Positions 8,162-16,986 are shown, counted from the first letter of the stretch. The stretch: DNA of 64,000 bases from Gammaproteobacteria bacterium (GCA_013002025.1 JABDKW010000021.1:62001-126000), one strand, 5' to 3'. Notes: generated by a model not told the origin, from the letters alone. Program-made: numbers and translations.

Positions 8162-9849
8162 TATCTTTGTTCTTGTTTTTGTGAAGAAGAGGGTAAAGGT
8201 GTTTCTACCGTCATCGGCAGGCTCGGGTCGAGGCCGGCCTCCAGTTTGGCGGAGTGTACCATGGCGCGCACATCGGCCAGCAGCTGGCGGGCGTCATACA
8301 CTATGCCGTCCTTAATGGTCCAACGAACTCCGCCCACGCGCTCTACGCGTTGGGTTTTGTCATTCAGTTTGGGCACGCCGGTGCCGTACAGTGACTTGAG
8401 GTTATGCAGTGGGTTCTCGTCCACGATAATCAAGTCTGCCAGCTTGCCCACGCTGACCGTGCCCAGCTCGTTTTCCTTGCCCAGCACCTGCGCGCCGATT
8501 TTGGTGGCCGAGCGAATCACCTCCAGCGGATGAAATCCGGCCTCCTGCAATAATTCCAGCTCCTGAACATAGCCAAAACCATACAGGCTATATAAATACC
8601 CGGTGTCGCTGCCCACCACCACGCGCCCGCCACGGTTTTTGTATTCGTTAACAAACTGCATCCACAATTGATAATTGCGCTTCCACTCAACTTCGTCTTC
8701 GGTAGTCCAGTTAAAGAAAAACGAGCCATGCTGGGCGCGGTTGGCGCGGTAAAACTCCCACAACGCCGGGGCGGTGTATTGATAATGCCACTCGGCGGTA
8801 TAGGCGCGCATCAGATCACGGCTGGCCAGATAGATGGTGAATGTAGGGCTTAAGCAGAACTCTCTGTCCAGCAGGGTCTGCATCACTTCATTCCAGCGCT
8901 CGCTGCCGGGCTTGGCGGCCTGTTGCCAGAGCCGCCCGGCCTGGCCGAAACGGTCCTGCTCGTTGCTGTACAGGTAATCGCTGGGGTAGTCCTGAATTAC
9001 CCGGTCGGTAAACAGGGCCTCCGGCAGGCCATACCAGTGCTCCATGCAATCCAGCCCGCGCGCCGAGGTGTCTAACACATTGGCATGCGCTACATTAAGT
9101 TGCGCATGGTGCATGGTGGTGCCCAGCCCCACTTTTTCGGCTTCATCCAGCGCGGCCCACAGAATGTTCTCCGGCGCGCCCATAAACTTGATGCCATCTG
9201 CGCCTTTCTTTTTTAAGGCGCGCACCCGCTGCCGCGCCTCAGCCGCATTGGTGATGCGCGGCAATGATTTGGCCCCATCGACTGGCATGTAAAAGAAAGG
9301 GAAGGCGGTAATGCGCGGCGCGGTAATACTGTTGTTGGCACTGCGACGCTTTAAGTCGATCAATCGTGACTCACCCTCGGTGGCGAATACCTCGCGCACA
9401 CTGGTCACGCCATGGCCCAGCCACAACTTAAAAATATACTCCGGCGACACGCCCTGGCCGCTGCGCAAAGAATGGATATGCGAGTGTGAATCAATAAAGC
9501 CCGGCAACACGTATTTGCCATGCGCGTCAATCTCACGCACTTTCATTGAATCGCCGCTGGTCAGAGCAGGGCGGCCGGCCTCATCAATCGGCAGGCCAGG
9601 CATGCCGACATTCACGATGCGCTTAATGCGGTTTTTCTCAACCACAATATCCACCGGCCCGGTAGCGGGTGCGCCCGAGCCATCAATAAGATATGCACCG
9701 CGCACAATCAGTTGGTCGTACTGACCCTCTCCCTCGCTGCGCTCGGGCACCTCTGGCCCGCTTTGCTTAACTTGCGTGGTGCTAGTCGCGGCCAAGGCTG
9801 GCTGCAATGCCAAGGCCAGCAGCAGGGGCAATACAAAACGGATCTTCAT
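8161..9849 (-). CDS. Secreted amidohydrolase family protein
   Basis: Metal-dependent hydrolase of the amidohydrolase superfamily, 562 residues, exported by an N-terminal signal peptide (MKIRFVLPLLLALALQPALA). The first metal motif is HSHIH at residues 122-126 after GKYVLPGFID. A later His cluster (TMHHAQLNVAH) and the distal Asp in VGSDTGYLYS complete the usual ligands. The C-terminal segment GTVSVGKLADLIIVDENPL is the standard composite beta-sandwich closure. The ATG at 9849 is preferred over an in-frame TTG three codons earlier. It may act on cyclic amides, peptides or imidazolones in the periplasm; the family does not decide this. Translationally coupled to the flavoprotein gene that follows. 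Confidence 0.88.
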   Translation of the reverse strand: MKIRFVLPLLLALALQPALAATSTTQVKQSGPEVPERSEGEGQYDQLIVRGAYLIDGSGAPATGPVDIVVEKNRIKRIVNVGMPGLPIDEAGRPALTSGDSMKVREIDAHGKYVLPGFIDSHSHIHSLRSGQGVSPEYIFKLWLGHGVTSVREVFATEGESRLIDLKRRSANNSITAPRITAFPFFYMPVDGAKSLPRITNAAEARQRVRALKKKGADGIKFMGAPENILWAALDEAEKVGLGTTMHHAQLNVAHANVLDTSARGLDCMEHWYGLPEALFTDRVIQDYPSDYLYSNEQDRFGQAGRLWQQAAKPGSERWNEVMQTLLDREFCLSPTFTIYLASRDLMRAYTAEWHYQYTAPALWEFYRANRAQHGSFFFNWTTEDEVEWKRNYQLWMQFVNEYKNRGGRVVVGSDTGYLYSLYGFGYVQELELLQEAGFHPLEVIRSATKIGAQVLGKENELGTVSVGKLADLIIVDENPLHNLKSLYGTGVPKLNDKTQRVERVGGVRWTIKDGIVYDARQLLADVRAMVHSAKLEAGLDPSLPMTVETPLPSSSQKQEQR

Positions 9850-9900
9850 AATTTTCAAGGGCGCTTATCGGGCGCTGTTGTTGTTAGATGGTGGAGGCTT

Positions 9901-10365
9901 TCAGGCGGCGGTGGCGCGTTTGGCCTCAACAAATTGTTTGATGTCTTCAATATCCTTTTGCAGCATTTTTTTCATCCAGCCCTTGCCGAACAGCCCCATC
10001 ACGCCGGACATCATTTTGGCAAACGTACTCACTGGTTCATCCCGAAACGACATGGTAAGCGTGCAGCTATCGCCCTCGCCGGTGACCGCCATTCTGGAGG
10101 CATACACCGTGCCATTATTCTCGGCCCGCGTCTGGTAATACTCGTTATTGGCCGCCTCAGTAATCCACATAGTCTCCGTGGCCTCTTTGCCAAACATCAT
10201 GCGGGTCTCTTCCCACTTGAGGCCCACCACACCGGCTGCCGGTGCTTCCAGAACATTGATTTTAATGATCTCGGAAACCATATCCGCACAATTATGAATA
10301 TCGGTAATCGCCGCCCAAACATCTTCTTTGGGGGCCGCTATTTCTATTGAGGCACTGACTTTCAT
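9901..10365 (-). CDS. SRPBCC (START/polyketide-cyclase-like) family protein
   Basis: A 154-residue helix-grip protein. It begins MKVSASIEIAAPKEDVWAAI, the usual first beta-strand and alpha-helix of SRPBCC proteins, followed by IIKINVLEAP, GLKWEETRMMFG, and a C-terminal helix (about residues 120-150) rich in Lys, Met and Phe. The family binds hydrophobic ligands in a deep pocket. No catalytic residue can be assigned, so ligand binding is the safest description. It lies 51 bp upstream of the amidohydrolase on the same strand and is divergent from the methyltransferase. Confidence 0.8.
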   Translation of the reverse strand: MKVSASIEIAAPKEDVWAAITDIHNCADMVSEIIKINVLEAPAAGVVGLKWEETRMMFGKEATETMWITEAANNEYYQTRAENNGTVYASRMAVTGEGDSCTLTMSFRDEPVSTFAKMMSGVMGLFGKGWMKKMLQKDIEDIKQFVEAKRATAA

Positions 10366-10565
10366 AGACTATTCCTGTTAGTGACTGAGCCCACAAGTTT
10401 AGTGCAAATTGACGCTTTGTTGGGAAAATGTACAAAGGAGCGGAAAAAGCTGCGGGCGGTCTGCAGGCTGGCCGGCCGCGGCGGCTGTTGGTAATTCCGC
10501 TGCCTGATGGCAAGATGGTGATTATTTCTCTGTATTTTAAATGGGGTGAATTAACCTCTAAGCTA

Positions 10566-11351
10566 ATGGATGAGTCGACATTATTTTCCTTGCTGGTGGA
10601 TTTGCATAAGGGTGGTGAGCGCCAGGGGCCGGGTGGTAGCGAACAAACACTAATGGCATTAAAGCTGTCTGGCATTAACCCGGCCTCAAGGCTGGCGGTC
10701 GCCGATATCGGTTGTGGCACGGGCGCATCAACACGGGTTCTGGCTGAAAATCTTGTCAATGCGCATATCACGGCCGTTGATCTGTTCCCCGAGTTTTTGC
10801 AAGTTCTGGCCGACTCCGCCTGCGCGGTGGGCTACTCAGATAGGGTAAGCCCCCTGGCAGGGTCAATGGAGTCGCTGCCGTTTGATGATCAATCGTTGGA
10901 TCTTATCTGGTCGGAGGGTGCCATCTACAATATGGGGTTTGGCAAAGGCGTTGAGGCATGGCGCAGACTCTTGCGCCCCGGCGGGGTGTTGGCGGTATCC
11001 GAAATTACCTGGCTGCGCCCGGACCCACCCGACCAAATCAGGCAGTATTGGGAGGCAGAGTACGCGGAGATCGGCACAGCGGCCGAAAAAATCGCTGTAC
11101 TTGAAGGGGCGGGCTATGACCTGCTAGGGCACTTTATACTACCGCCCTCATGCTGGATCGAAAATTATTACCAGCCAACCGAGGCCAGAATAGACGACTT
11201 CCTACAACGGCATGCTGACCAGCCGCAGGCCCAACAACTGATCGAAATGGAGCGGCAAGAAGCCGCCATGTATGAGAAGTGGCAGAGCGTTTACGGCTAT
11301 GGTTTTTATGTGGCGCGTAAAAGGCAGGTAAACCTAAGAGGCGAAAAATAA
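10566..11351 (+). CDS. Class I SAM-dependent methyltransferase
   Basis: Methyltransferase of 261 residues with the Rossmann motif I VADIGCGTGAS at residues 45-55, the motif II acid in ITAVDLFPEF, and the post-motif SLDLIWSEGAIYNMG followed by LLRPGGVLAVSE. The head of the protein (MDESTLFSLLVDLHKGGERQGPGG) resembles UbiE/arsenite-methyltransferase relatives that start exactly there, so I chose this ATG. An in-frame ATG 138 bp upstream would add a low-complexity leader unlike the family. The substrate is not evident; no arsenic or ubiquinone genes are nearby. Confidence 0.85.
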   Translation: MDESTLFSLLVDLHKGGERQGPGGSEQTLMALKLSGINPASRLAVADIGCGTGASTRVLAENLVNAHITAVDLFPEFLQVLADSACAVGYSDRVSPLAGSMESLPFDDQSLDLIWSEGAIYNMGFGKGVEAWRRLLRPGGVLAVSEITWLRPDPPDQIRQYWEAEYAEIGTAAEKIAVLEGAGYDLLGHFILPPSCWIENYYQPTEARIDDFLQRHADQPQAQQLIEMERQEAAMYEKWQSVYGYGFYVARKRQVNLRGEK

Positions 11352-11352
11352 A

Positions 11353-11391
11353 GGGAGTCAGACCACGCTTCAGTAGCGTGCTCTGACCCCT
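11353..11391. terminator. Hairpin between convergent genes; terminator, possibly REP-derived
   Basis: Arms 11353-11369 and 11375-11391 pair at 14 of 17 positions around the 5-nt loop TCAGT. On the minus strand the stem is followed by TTTATTTTT, so it can terminate the secreted NIDO-like gene; on the plus strand a T-rich stretch follows about eight bases later. The arm sequence GGGGTCAGAGCACG resembles the palindromes that accompany REP-associated transposases in proteobacteria, which is inference from memory. The left arm begins two bases after the methyltransferase stop. Confidence 0.55.
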
Positions 11392-11405
11392 CCAAAATTA
11401 TTTTT

Positions 11406-12485
11406 CTACTGGGTCGAGTCGTACAACGGTCCGCCATCAACCGGGACTCGTCTGCGCCCCTGATCATGTGGCACCCCAACTTGTACCACGCCCGAGCATT
11501 GATCGATACCGTCATCAGCGGTGTAGCTGATGTGGTACACCCGGCCATCACCCGGAACCTTCTTCGTTCCTGAGCGCTCTGCCCGCACTCTCGCGATCGA
11601 CGTACCGACACCCTCGCCGTCAGGACGGGTATTACCGTCGCCAAAGGTGTTGAGCGGCTCATCCTGAAAGATTGAGTCAATGGTGATCATGACTATATCC
11701 CCATCAGGGTCAGTGACGTCTTCAATATCAATGGTAACGAATTTGTGATTGGGTGGCCAAATTGTATCGATACTTGGGGTGCCGTCGCACACCGGTGGTT
11801 GATTACTGGAAGGCGGCCGATACTGCACCGCCAAAGGTGTCACTATGGCATCGTCAAAGAGATACTCGAGCCCGGTAATGCCTGATTCGTCTTCGATGCC
11901 AACCACATGATCGCTTACAGCATCCATCCGTTCATAGTGCACTTCAATGATGTTTGAGCCTTCGAACAGCTTGTACTGGTGCGTGGTAAATTCAATACCA
12001 CTTGGCCCAAGGTCGAAGAACTGAATCTCAGTAAACTGTACGATAAAACGCCGGTTTGGTGCGGTACCCAACAATTGCGTACGAATGCTGCCACCTTCCT
12101 CAGGGTCAAAATCCTCCCACCAAGCAGCAATGATCGCGTTAGGAAAATTGGTATTCGGGATCGACACGCCGCTGCAGCAACCGCTGGGTTGCCCATCCAG
12201 CATACTCAGGAACCCGTTAGAGCTGATATGCACGAAATCATAGGGCATGCCGTAGAATTCGAATGGAAAGCCGATAGCGATGGGCGCACTGACTTGGTCG
12301 TCAGCAAGTACCACCGGGCTGCCCGTCAACGAAATATCTTCAAAATCGTAAGCAGGGCCGTCAGGCTCGTTAGAGTCAGTAAAGGTATAGCCAAACGCGT
12401 CTGGCCCCCCGGTGTCGGCAATGGCCGCGCCGGTCGCAGTTAGTAGAACCGCAAGCAGCAGTGTTAACAAAGACAAATTTTTCAT
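11406..12485 (-). CDS. Secreted protein with nidogen-like beta domain
   Basis: Exported protein of 359 residues. A signal peptide (MKNLSLLTLLLAVLLTATGA) ends near residue 24. The next 200 residues (AFGYTFTDSNEPDGPAYDF, IGFPFEFYGMPYDFVHISSNGF, AIIAAWWEDFDPEEGG, YKLFEGSNIIEVHYE) match the pattern of NIDO-like domains in bacterial surface proteins: a face-displaying beta-sandwich with a WWEDF core. After PSSNQPPVCDGTPS there is a second module with WPPNHKFVTIDIEDVTDPDGD, typical of cadherin- or Ig-like repeats on secreted proteins. The start ATG is preceded by GGGGAAAATC, an acceptable ribosome site. No PEP-CTERM or sortase tail is visible. Function unknown, perhaps surface adhesion. Confidence 0.75.
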   Translation of the reverse strand: MKNLSLLTLLLAVLLTATGAAIADTGGPDAFGYTFTDSNEPDGPAYDFEDISLTGSPVVLADDQVSAPIAIGFPFEFYGMPYDFVHISSNGFLSMLDGQPSGCCSGVSIPNTNFPNAIIAAWWEDFDPEEGGSIRTQLLGTAPNRRFIVQFTEIQFFDLGPSGIEFTTHQYKLFEGSNIIEVHYERMDAVSDHVVGIEDESGITGLEYLFDDAIVTPLAVQYRPPSSNQPPVCDGTPSIDTIWPPNHKFVTIDIEDVTDPDGDIVMITIDSIFQDEPLNTFGDGNTRPDGEGVGTSIARVRAERSGTKKVPGDGRVYHISYTADDGIDQCSGVVQVGVPHDQGRRRVPVDGGPLYDSTQ

Positions 12486-13051
12486 GATTTTCCCCAGTGG
12501 ATAGTTGAAAGCTCCTTCAAATATTAAGCCAGCTGCGCCAATGTTGAAGGATCCCCGAGCTAGATTTGTTATCCGACTCAAATATAGCGATCTAAAGTAT
12601 ACCGATGCGACAAACGCCCAACAAGTGAGGTTTTTGGTGCGCTGCTGCTCAAGTTTGTCAGGGGTTGGTATAGTGCCTTTTCTATTACTAACGGAGAATT
12701 GCGATTTATTTTCTACTATTGTTAGTCATCTTCGCCGCCAGTTATTTTGGCGTCTGCTTGCCGGCATTTCAGGCGTGGAGTAAAAAGTGCAGGGGCCGAA
12801 AATTTGTGATTCGGTTAGGCACACCCTGGAAGGTCAGTGACCCTGATCACAGGTGGGATGTTTTTATGTCAGTCTTATCCTTTAGCGCAGCGTTGGCTAT
12901 TTCTGTCTTTTTATTGGACCTGATCGTTCCTCTTGCATCACTGCAGGAGTAACTCGGCGGGGAAGTGAGAGTAATTCGGGGCGCAGCAGAACCTAAAAAT
13001 TTCGGCCTCAAATCTCAATGCAACGGTCTAATCGAGCGGCTCGGCGCTGTA
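12486..13051. other. Long intergenic gap, mostly featureless
   Basis: About 565 bp between the secreted NIDO-like gene and pldA. The first 230 bp hold the minus-strand promoter region of the NIDO-like gene, and no clear motif beyond its ribosome site could be picked out. The second half carries only the short membrane-protein candidate described separately. I see no RNA gene, strong hairpin or repeat here. Confidence 0.5.
12719..12952 (+). CDS. Possible small membrane protein, 77 aa
   Basis: Reading frame with two hydrophobic stretches: about residues 1-19 (LVIFAASYFGVCLPAF) and 48-72 (FMSVLSFSAALAISVFLLD), separated by a basic, Trp-containing linker (KCRGRKFVIRLGTPWK). The start codon would be TTG, and the only SD-like element (GGAG at 12693-12696) lies 22 bases upstream, so start and translation are doubtful. 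The amphipathic two-helix pattern looks protein-like and sits in an otherwise unexplained gap. Not recognised; could be chance. Confidence 0.3.
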   Translation: MLVIFAASYFGVCLPAFQAWSKKCRGRKFVIRLGTPWKVSDPDHRWDVFMSVLSFSAALAISVFLLDLIVPLASLQE

Positions 13052-13990
13052 TCACTGACCTATTTTAAAGCCGAGCCCGATACGTTCCGTTTTGCGGTTG
13101 TAGTCGATCAAACTCTCACCATAGCCATTGAAGTAATGCAGGTAGGCGTGAATGTCGTCTCGCCCACCTATCTGGCGGCTCCACCCCAGCTCATACGCAC
13201 CTTTTGAATCGGACTGTAAATTGTGCCTTAACTTCCAGTGCAATTGGTGCTTGCCGAACTCGCGCAACCCATCAATCTGGAAGCGGCCCATAAAATTATC
13301 GATATCCGGGTTGTCTTCATCGTCTGTGATGAGCCACCAACTCCTTAAATTTACCTTACTGTATTTGGTCGACATCAGAAGTTCTGTGTAGGCACGATTC
13401 CAACTACGTGAGATCAATCCGGAGCGCCCATTGGATTGATGGTTCAGTGCAAATCGCAGGGTGTTTAAGGTTATTCCCCGATACTTTCTATCCACGGGAA
13501 AGTCGAGCATTAGCTCAGGTTGATGATTGGTTTCGCGAAATGGTCGAGAATTCGCCTCGTTGTAGGCCTGCCAATGACTCTGGTTGGTGTAGGCCGCGTA
13601 TAAATTTGCATCAAAGGGAAGATTATTCAAAAGCAGCGAGCGGATACTGATCTGAAATTTTATTTCCTCGTCATTCAATTCCTGTGCTTCGCCGAACTCT
13701 TCGCGTATGACGCCTGTCTCATTGTTGTGTGCCACCGGTAATAGATAATTGTCCCGGTGTAACAAAATACTGAATTCATCTCCGAACAAGGATCGCTCCC
13801 GGCGATTACGTTCTTCACCCAGAGTTATGTCAGGCTCGACGCGGCAACGGTCGCGGATTTCTGCCACCGTCAAGTCGGCGGCACCAGCCCGAATAAGCCC
13901 TAACGCACAATCGCTGTCGATTTCCGGATTGGCGTAAGCGGTGGACACCAGGTGTGGAATGAAAAGACAAAACGCTATAAGTCGTAGCAT
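13052..13990 (-). CDS. pldA: Outer-membrane phospholipase A1
   Basis: OMPLA-family beta-barrel, 312 residues, hydrolysing acyl chains of phospholipids that reach the outer leaflet of the outer membrane. The signal peptide ends about residue 20 (STAYA). The catalytic motif is H184-Q-S186-N-G-R, with N198 in SRSWNRAYTE. The Ser-to-Asn spacing of 12 equals that of the E. coli His142/Ser144/Asn156 triad. FRETNHQPELML and the C-terminal strand ending GLGFKIGQ are also typical. It is divergent from a lipocalin gene with about 208 bp between. Calcium-dependent dimerisation is family knowledge, not seen here. Confidence 0.93.
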   Translation of the reverse strand: MLRLIAFCLFIPHLVSTAYANPEIDSDCALGLIRAGAADLTVAEIRDRCRVEPDITLGEERNRRERSLFGDEFSILLHRDNYLLPVAHNNETGVIREEFGEAQELNDEEIKFQISIRSLLLNNLPFDANLYAAYTNQSHWQAYNEANSRPFRETNHQPELMLDFPVDRKYRGITLNTLRFALNHQSNGRSGLISRSWNRAYTELLMSTKYSKVNLRSWWLITDDEDNPDIDNFMGRFQIDGLREFGKHQLHWKLRHNLQSDSKGAYELGWSRQIGGRDDIHAYLHYFNGYGESLIDYNRKTERIGLGFKIGQ

Positions 13991-14198
13991 CGTTTATCTC
14001 TGAACTGAAATTAGCTATTCATGACAGGTGTTATTGTACCTGGGTGGGTCGGCCGAGAGTTAAATTACCGATGGTGACTAGTTCTTGTTGTGCCTGTGGT
14101 TTTAAGCCAAATTTTGCAAAGCTTTGACAAATTCAACACAGGGCGGTGATAACCTGCGCCTCTCGATTGCCTCAGTGGCACAACTTGCCCACATTTCC

Positions 14199-14726
14199 GT
14201 GAAAAAACTCCTTCTACTCAGCTTCATCATGACTCTGTTTTCCTGTGCCCACAAACCGCCACTCGCCACTGTCGACTACGTTGATGTAGAGCGCTTTATG
14301 GGTGATTGGTATGTGATTGCCAATATTCCTACCTTTGCAGAGGTGGGGGCGCATAATGCGATTGAGTCTTATGCTCTGAATGAAGATGGGACTATTGCCA
14401 CTACCTTCACCTTCCTGGATGGTGGCTTTGACGGCAAACAGAAAAAAATGACGCCCAAGGGTTATGTCAAAGATACGCCCAGCAATGCCGAATGGCTGAT
14501 GCAGTTTGTGTGGCCGATCAAGGCGGACTATCGCATTATTTATCTGTCGCCGGATTACTCAGCCACGGTGATTGGTCGGAATAAACGCGACTATGTCTGG
14601 ATTATGGCGCGCACCAGCGAGATCAGTGATGCGCAATACCAGGCCATGGTGCAAGTGGTTAGCGAGGCGGGTTACGACAGCAGCAAGTTGGTCAAAGTTC
14701 CGCAGCGTTGGCCGTCTGGCGAGTAA
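14199..14726 (+). CDS. blc: Bacterial lipocalin, outer-membrane lipoprotein
   Basis: Lipocalin of about 175 residues. The start is taken as GTG (VKKLLLLSFIMTLFSC), which gives a lipoprotein signal with lipobox LFSC; the Phe at -2 is slightly unusual. The first lipocalin motif is FMGDWYVIANIPTF, and the later motifs YRIIYLSPDYSATVIG and YVWIMARTSEI match Blc. E. coli Blc binds lysophospholipids and fatty acids, and the divergent neighbour here is the phospholipase that makes them. The gene converges on the GST with 4 bp between. Confidence 0.9.
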   Translation: MKKLLLLSFIMTLFSCAHKPPLATVDYVDVERFMGDWYVIANIPTFAEVGAHNAIESYALNEDGTIATTFTFLDGGFDGKQKKMTPKGYVKDTPSNAEWLMQFVWPIKADYRIIYLSPDYSATVIGRNKRDYVWIMARTSEISDAQYQAMVQVVSEAGYDSSKLVKVPQRWPSGE

Positions 14727-14730
14727 CGCT

Positions 14731-15651
14731 TCACGCCTCACTCACCGCAAACCCCTGTTTGGGGAAATGCACATGCAGAGCACCAAAGTCTTCGGTGTCT
14801 CTGCGTAAAATCCAACGCTCTTTGGTATCCGCCACCAGCGTGCCCTGCACGGCGTCGCGCGCGTAATCGGTGGGTGCGATGCGCACCGCATTTCCGATCT
14901 GTCCGCTGTTATCTGAATTCTTTGGCAGCGCTCTTGGCTCATGGTCTTTCGCAGCCTGAAAGGCCTGCTGAGGTTTTAGCTCTTCGCGTTCACCATCCCC
15001 AAAGGCCGTGATTCTCTGATACCAGTCGCGGGTGTGGGTGGCATTCTTTTGAATCGGTTTGGCGCCGGTGAGCATGGCCAGCCAGGCAACATGATAGGCA
15101 GAGAAGTCGGCAATGGTGGGTTGCTCGCCGAATAGAAATGCCTGGCTGCTCAGCCGTTCTTCTAACTCCCCATAGTGCGGCTTTAGTATCTTCTGTGCCT
15201 TAGCGCCAGTCGGCATGGGGATTTTGGCGCCCCGGGCCATGGCCACGCGATCTTTGATAAAGCGCAGGGTGGCAATGGGGCCAAAACGCAGCACCATGGC
15301 ACCGAGGGCTTTTAACGGCTCGGCCGAGCCGGCGCTGGCGAAGAAAACTGAGACGTCCACGGTGTCGACAAATCCCTGAATCTCAACAGAGCATTGGTTG
15401 CGATCCAGCTCCGGCTTACCGGTGAGCAGTGCTAGCTCAGCGGTGATAATGCGGGTGTCGCAAAAGATATCCGCGCCGCGCTGCAGCACTGGAATTTTAC
15501 GGTAGCCACCGGCCAACGGGTCGAGATTGGGGCGCGGCGGCATGGGCGGCGATAACACCGAGCCCCAGGCCAGGCCACAGTAGCCAAAAATAGAGCGAAT
15601 TTTCTGGGCGAAGGGCGACACATCGTAGTGATGTAGGATCAGGTCTTGCAT
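14731..15651 (-). CDS. Glutathione S-transferase family protein
   Basis: A 306-residue GST-like protein. The N-terminal thioredoxin-fold domain starts LILHHYDVSPFAQKIRSIF, with a Ser-Pro-Phe at the usual active-site position and the cis-Pro segment YRKIPVLQRGADIFCDTRII. An all-helical C-terminal domain follows (LEERLSSQAFLFGEQPTIADF is spread over about residues 170-195). The region from about 240 on (GNAVRIAPTDYARDAVQGTL) exceeds a standard GST and resembles the extra C-terminal tail of a common proteobacterial subfamily. Its 5' end overlaps the acyltransferase gene upstream by 13 bp, so the two are co-transcribed. Glutathione dependence is inferred only. Confidence 0.87.
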   Translation of the reverse strand: MQDLILHHYDVSPFAQKIRSIFGYCGLAWGSVLSPPMPPRPNLDPLAGGYRKIPVLQRGADIFCDTRIITAELALLTGKPELDRNQCSVEIQGFVDTVDVSVFFASAGSAEPLKALGAMVLRFGPIATLRFIKDRVAMARGAKIPMPTGAKAQKILKPHYGELEERLSSQAFLFGEQPTIADFSAYHVAWLAMLTGAKPIQKNATHTRDWYQRITAFGDGEREELKPQQAFQAAKDHEPRALPKNSDNSGQIGNAVRIAPTDYARDAVQGTLVADTKERWILRRDTEDFGALHVHFPKQGFAVSEA

Positions 15652-16832
15652 GGTTGCTCGGTCTCTCTCGGGGGTTTATTTCTAAGGCCAAATAGAGGCC
15701 GGATGGGGCGCCAGCGCCGAATCAAATACTCATTGATCAGGTAGCAGCCGCCGAAGGTGGCCAGTGTCAGCAACAGAAACTCGGGCCACACCGTGACGCC
15801 GGTTCGTGTTAACCAATAGCCCGCCATCACAATAAGCGTCTGGTGCAGAATGTACCAGGGGAAAATGGCCTCGGTCATGTAGCTCAAGGTCTTGCTGGGC
15901 CGGTTCAAATACCTTTGCGCCAGCCCCAACAGGGCGGCAATACACACCCAGATATAGAGCACCCGTGCCAGCCGGGCGATCAGTAGTGCGGCTTCGGATT
16001 CCGAAAGCGCCTCCCAATTGCCCCAGGCCAGGCTCAGCGATATCGCTAATACTGCGGCGAGCATCACGGTGGGCTTCAGCGCGCGCTCAATGGCCCGCCA
16101 GAACGAGGGGTCTTTCGCCAACAGAAAGCCGGTCAGCAGAAACACCGTGCTGTGGGCGTGGTTAGCCCAGTCGTTGATTACATCATGCGTGGTGGGGAAG
16201 ATTGGGTCCAGCGTAAAACGGATTAACACATGTGGCAGGACAGGGATTAATAATACCATCACCACGCCCCAGCGATGATCAAATAGCTTTTGAAATATGC
16301 GTGCGCCCCCGTTTTGTGTCCAGCGGCTCAGTGGCCTGGCAAAGGGCGCCAGCAGCAGGGTGTAGAGCATCAAATACACCACATACCAGAGGTGGTTCCA
16401 GGTGGGGATCTGGATCGAATAACGGTCGACGCTGCCGATCAGGTATTCAGGGTAGAACTGCCAGAAACCTTTTTGAATCTCACCGCTCTCCAGCAACTGC
16501 AACCAGGCCTGTGGCGCCACGATCACGTGGATACCGAACACGATGGGGATAAACAAAGTGAGAGTGCGCCGCCCGGTAAACCGGAGATGTGACTCGGCTT
16601 TATCGAAGGCGAACCGAATCGCCACCCCTGAAATAAGAAACAACAGCGACAAGCGCCACGGGTTGAGCATGATCATAAACGGCTCGGCCGCCTCGGAGGC
16701 ATGCACGCTTTTTACATGCCAGCCCCAGCTCACATAAAACATGCCAATGTGATAAATAATCAGCAGCCCAAACGCGATCACGCGCAACCAGTCAAGGTCG
16801 TAGCGGCGTTGGTTAAGTGGGAGTGATTGCAA
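15639..16832 (-). CDS. Membrane acyltransferase family 3 (OpgC/OafA-like)
   Basis: Integral membrane protein of 397 residues with about 10 hydrophobic helices. The N-terminal block RRYDLDWLRVIAFGLLIIYH contains the R/K-x10-H pattern of Acyl_transf_3 enzymes, which O-acylate sugars at the membrane; MFYVSWGWHVKS and the C-terminal LIRRWRPIRPLFGL are like OpgC-type glucan-modifying members. The start is TTG without a clear ribosome site, and no closer ATG retains the first helix, so the exact start is uncertain. Acceptor unknown. Confidence 0.85.
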   Translation of the reverse strand: MQSLPLNQRRYDLDWLRVIAFGLLIIYHIGMFYVSWGWHVKSVHASEAAEPFMIMLNPWRLSLLFLISGVAIRFAFDKAESHLRFTGRRTLTLFIPIVFGIHVIVAPQAWLQLLESGEIQKGFWQFYPEYLIGSVDRYSIQIPTWNHLWYVVYLMLYTLLLAPFARPLSRWTQNGGARIFQKLFDHRWGVVMVLLIPVLPHVLIRFTLDPIFPTTHDVINDWANHAHSTVFLLTGFLLAKDPSFWRAIERALKPTVMLAAVLAISLSLAWGNWEALSESEAALLIARLARVLYIWVCIAALLGLAQRYLNRPSKTLSYMTEAIFPWYILHQTLIVMAGYWLTRTGVTVWPEFLLLTLATFGGCYLINEYLIRRWRPIRPLFGLRNKPPRETEQPCKT

Positions 16833-16867
16833 AGTAGAGTTTGTTACGGGCTATACCGAGATGGTTA

Positions 16868-16966
16868 GATTGCCACGTCGCTAAGTTCCCCGCAACGGAT
16901 GTTGCCGCAACGGATGTTGCCGCAAAGACTATCGGCGGTCATCGCGAGCCGCAGGCGTGGCGATCC
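16868..16966. repeat. REP-like palindrome and 15-bp tandem pair
   Basis: Positions 16938-16966 (GTCATCGCGAGCC...GGCGTGGCGATCC) are a variant of the palindromic GTCATTGCGAGC...GCAATC family. A half copy in the opposite sense lies at 16868-16880 (GATTGCCACGTCG). Between them, CGCAACGGATGTTGC occurs twice in tandem (16891-16905, 16906-16920). The block lies just beyond the 3' end of the minus-strand FAD oxidoreductase gene, a usual place for such elements. Related copies are at 18361-18688. Confidence 0.7.
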
Positions 16967-16986
16967 GGGGTTGATGATTTGGCGCG

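Noticed and set aside
10428-10565. N-terminal extension of the methyltransferase from an upstream ATG
   Set aside because: The added 46 residues are unlike relatives, which begin at MDEST-type sequences; the gap is better read as a divergent promoter region.
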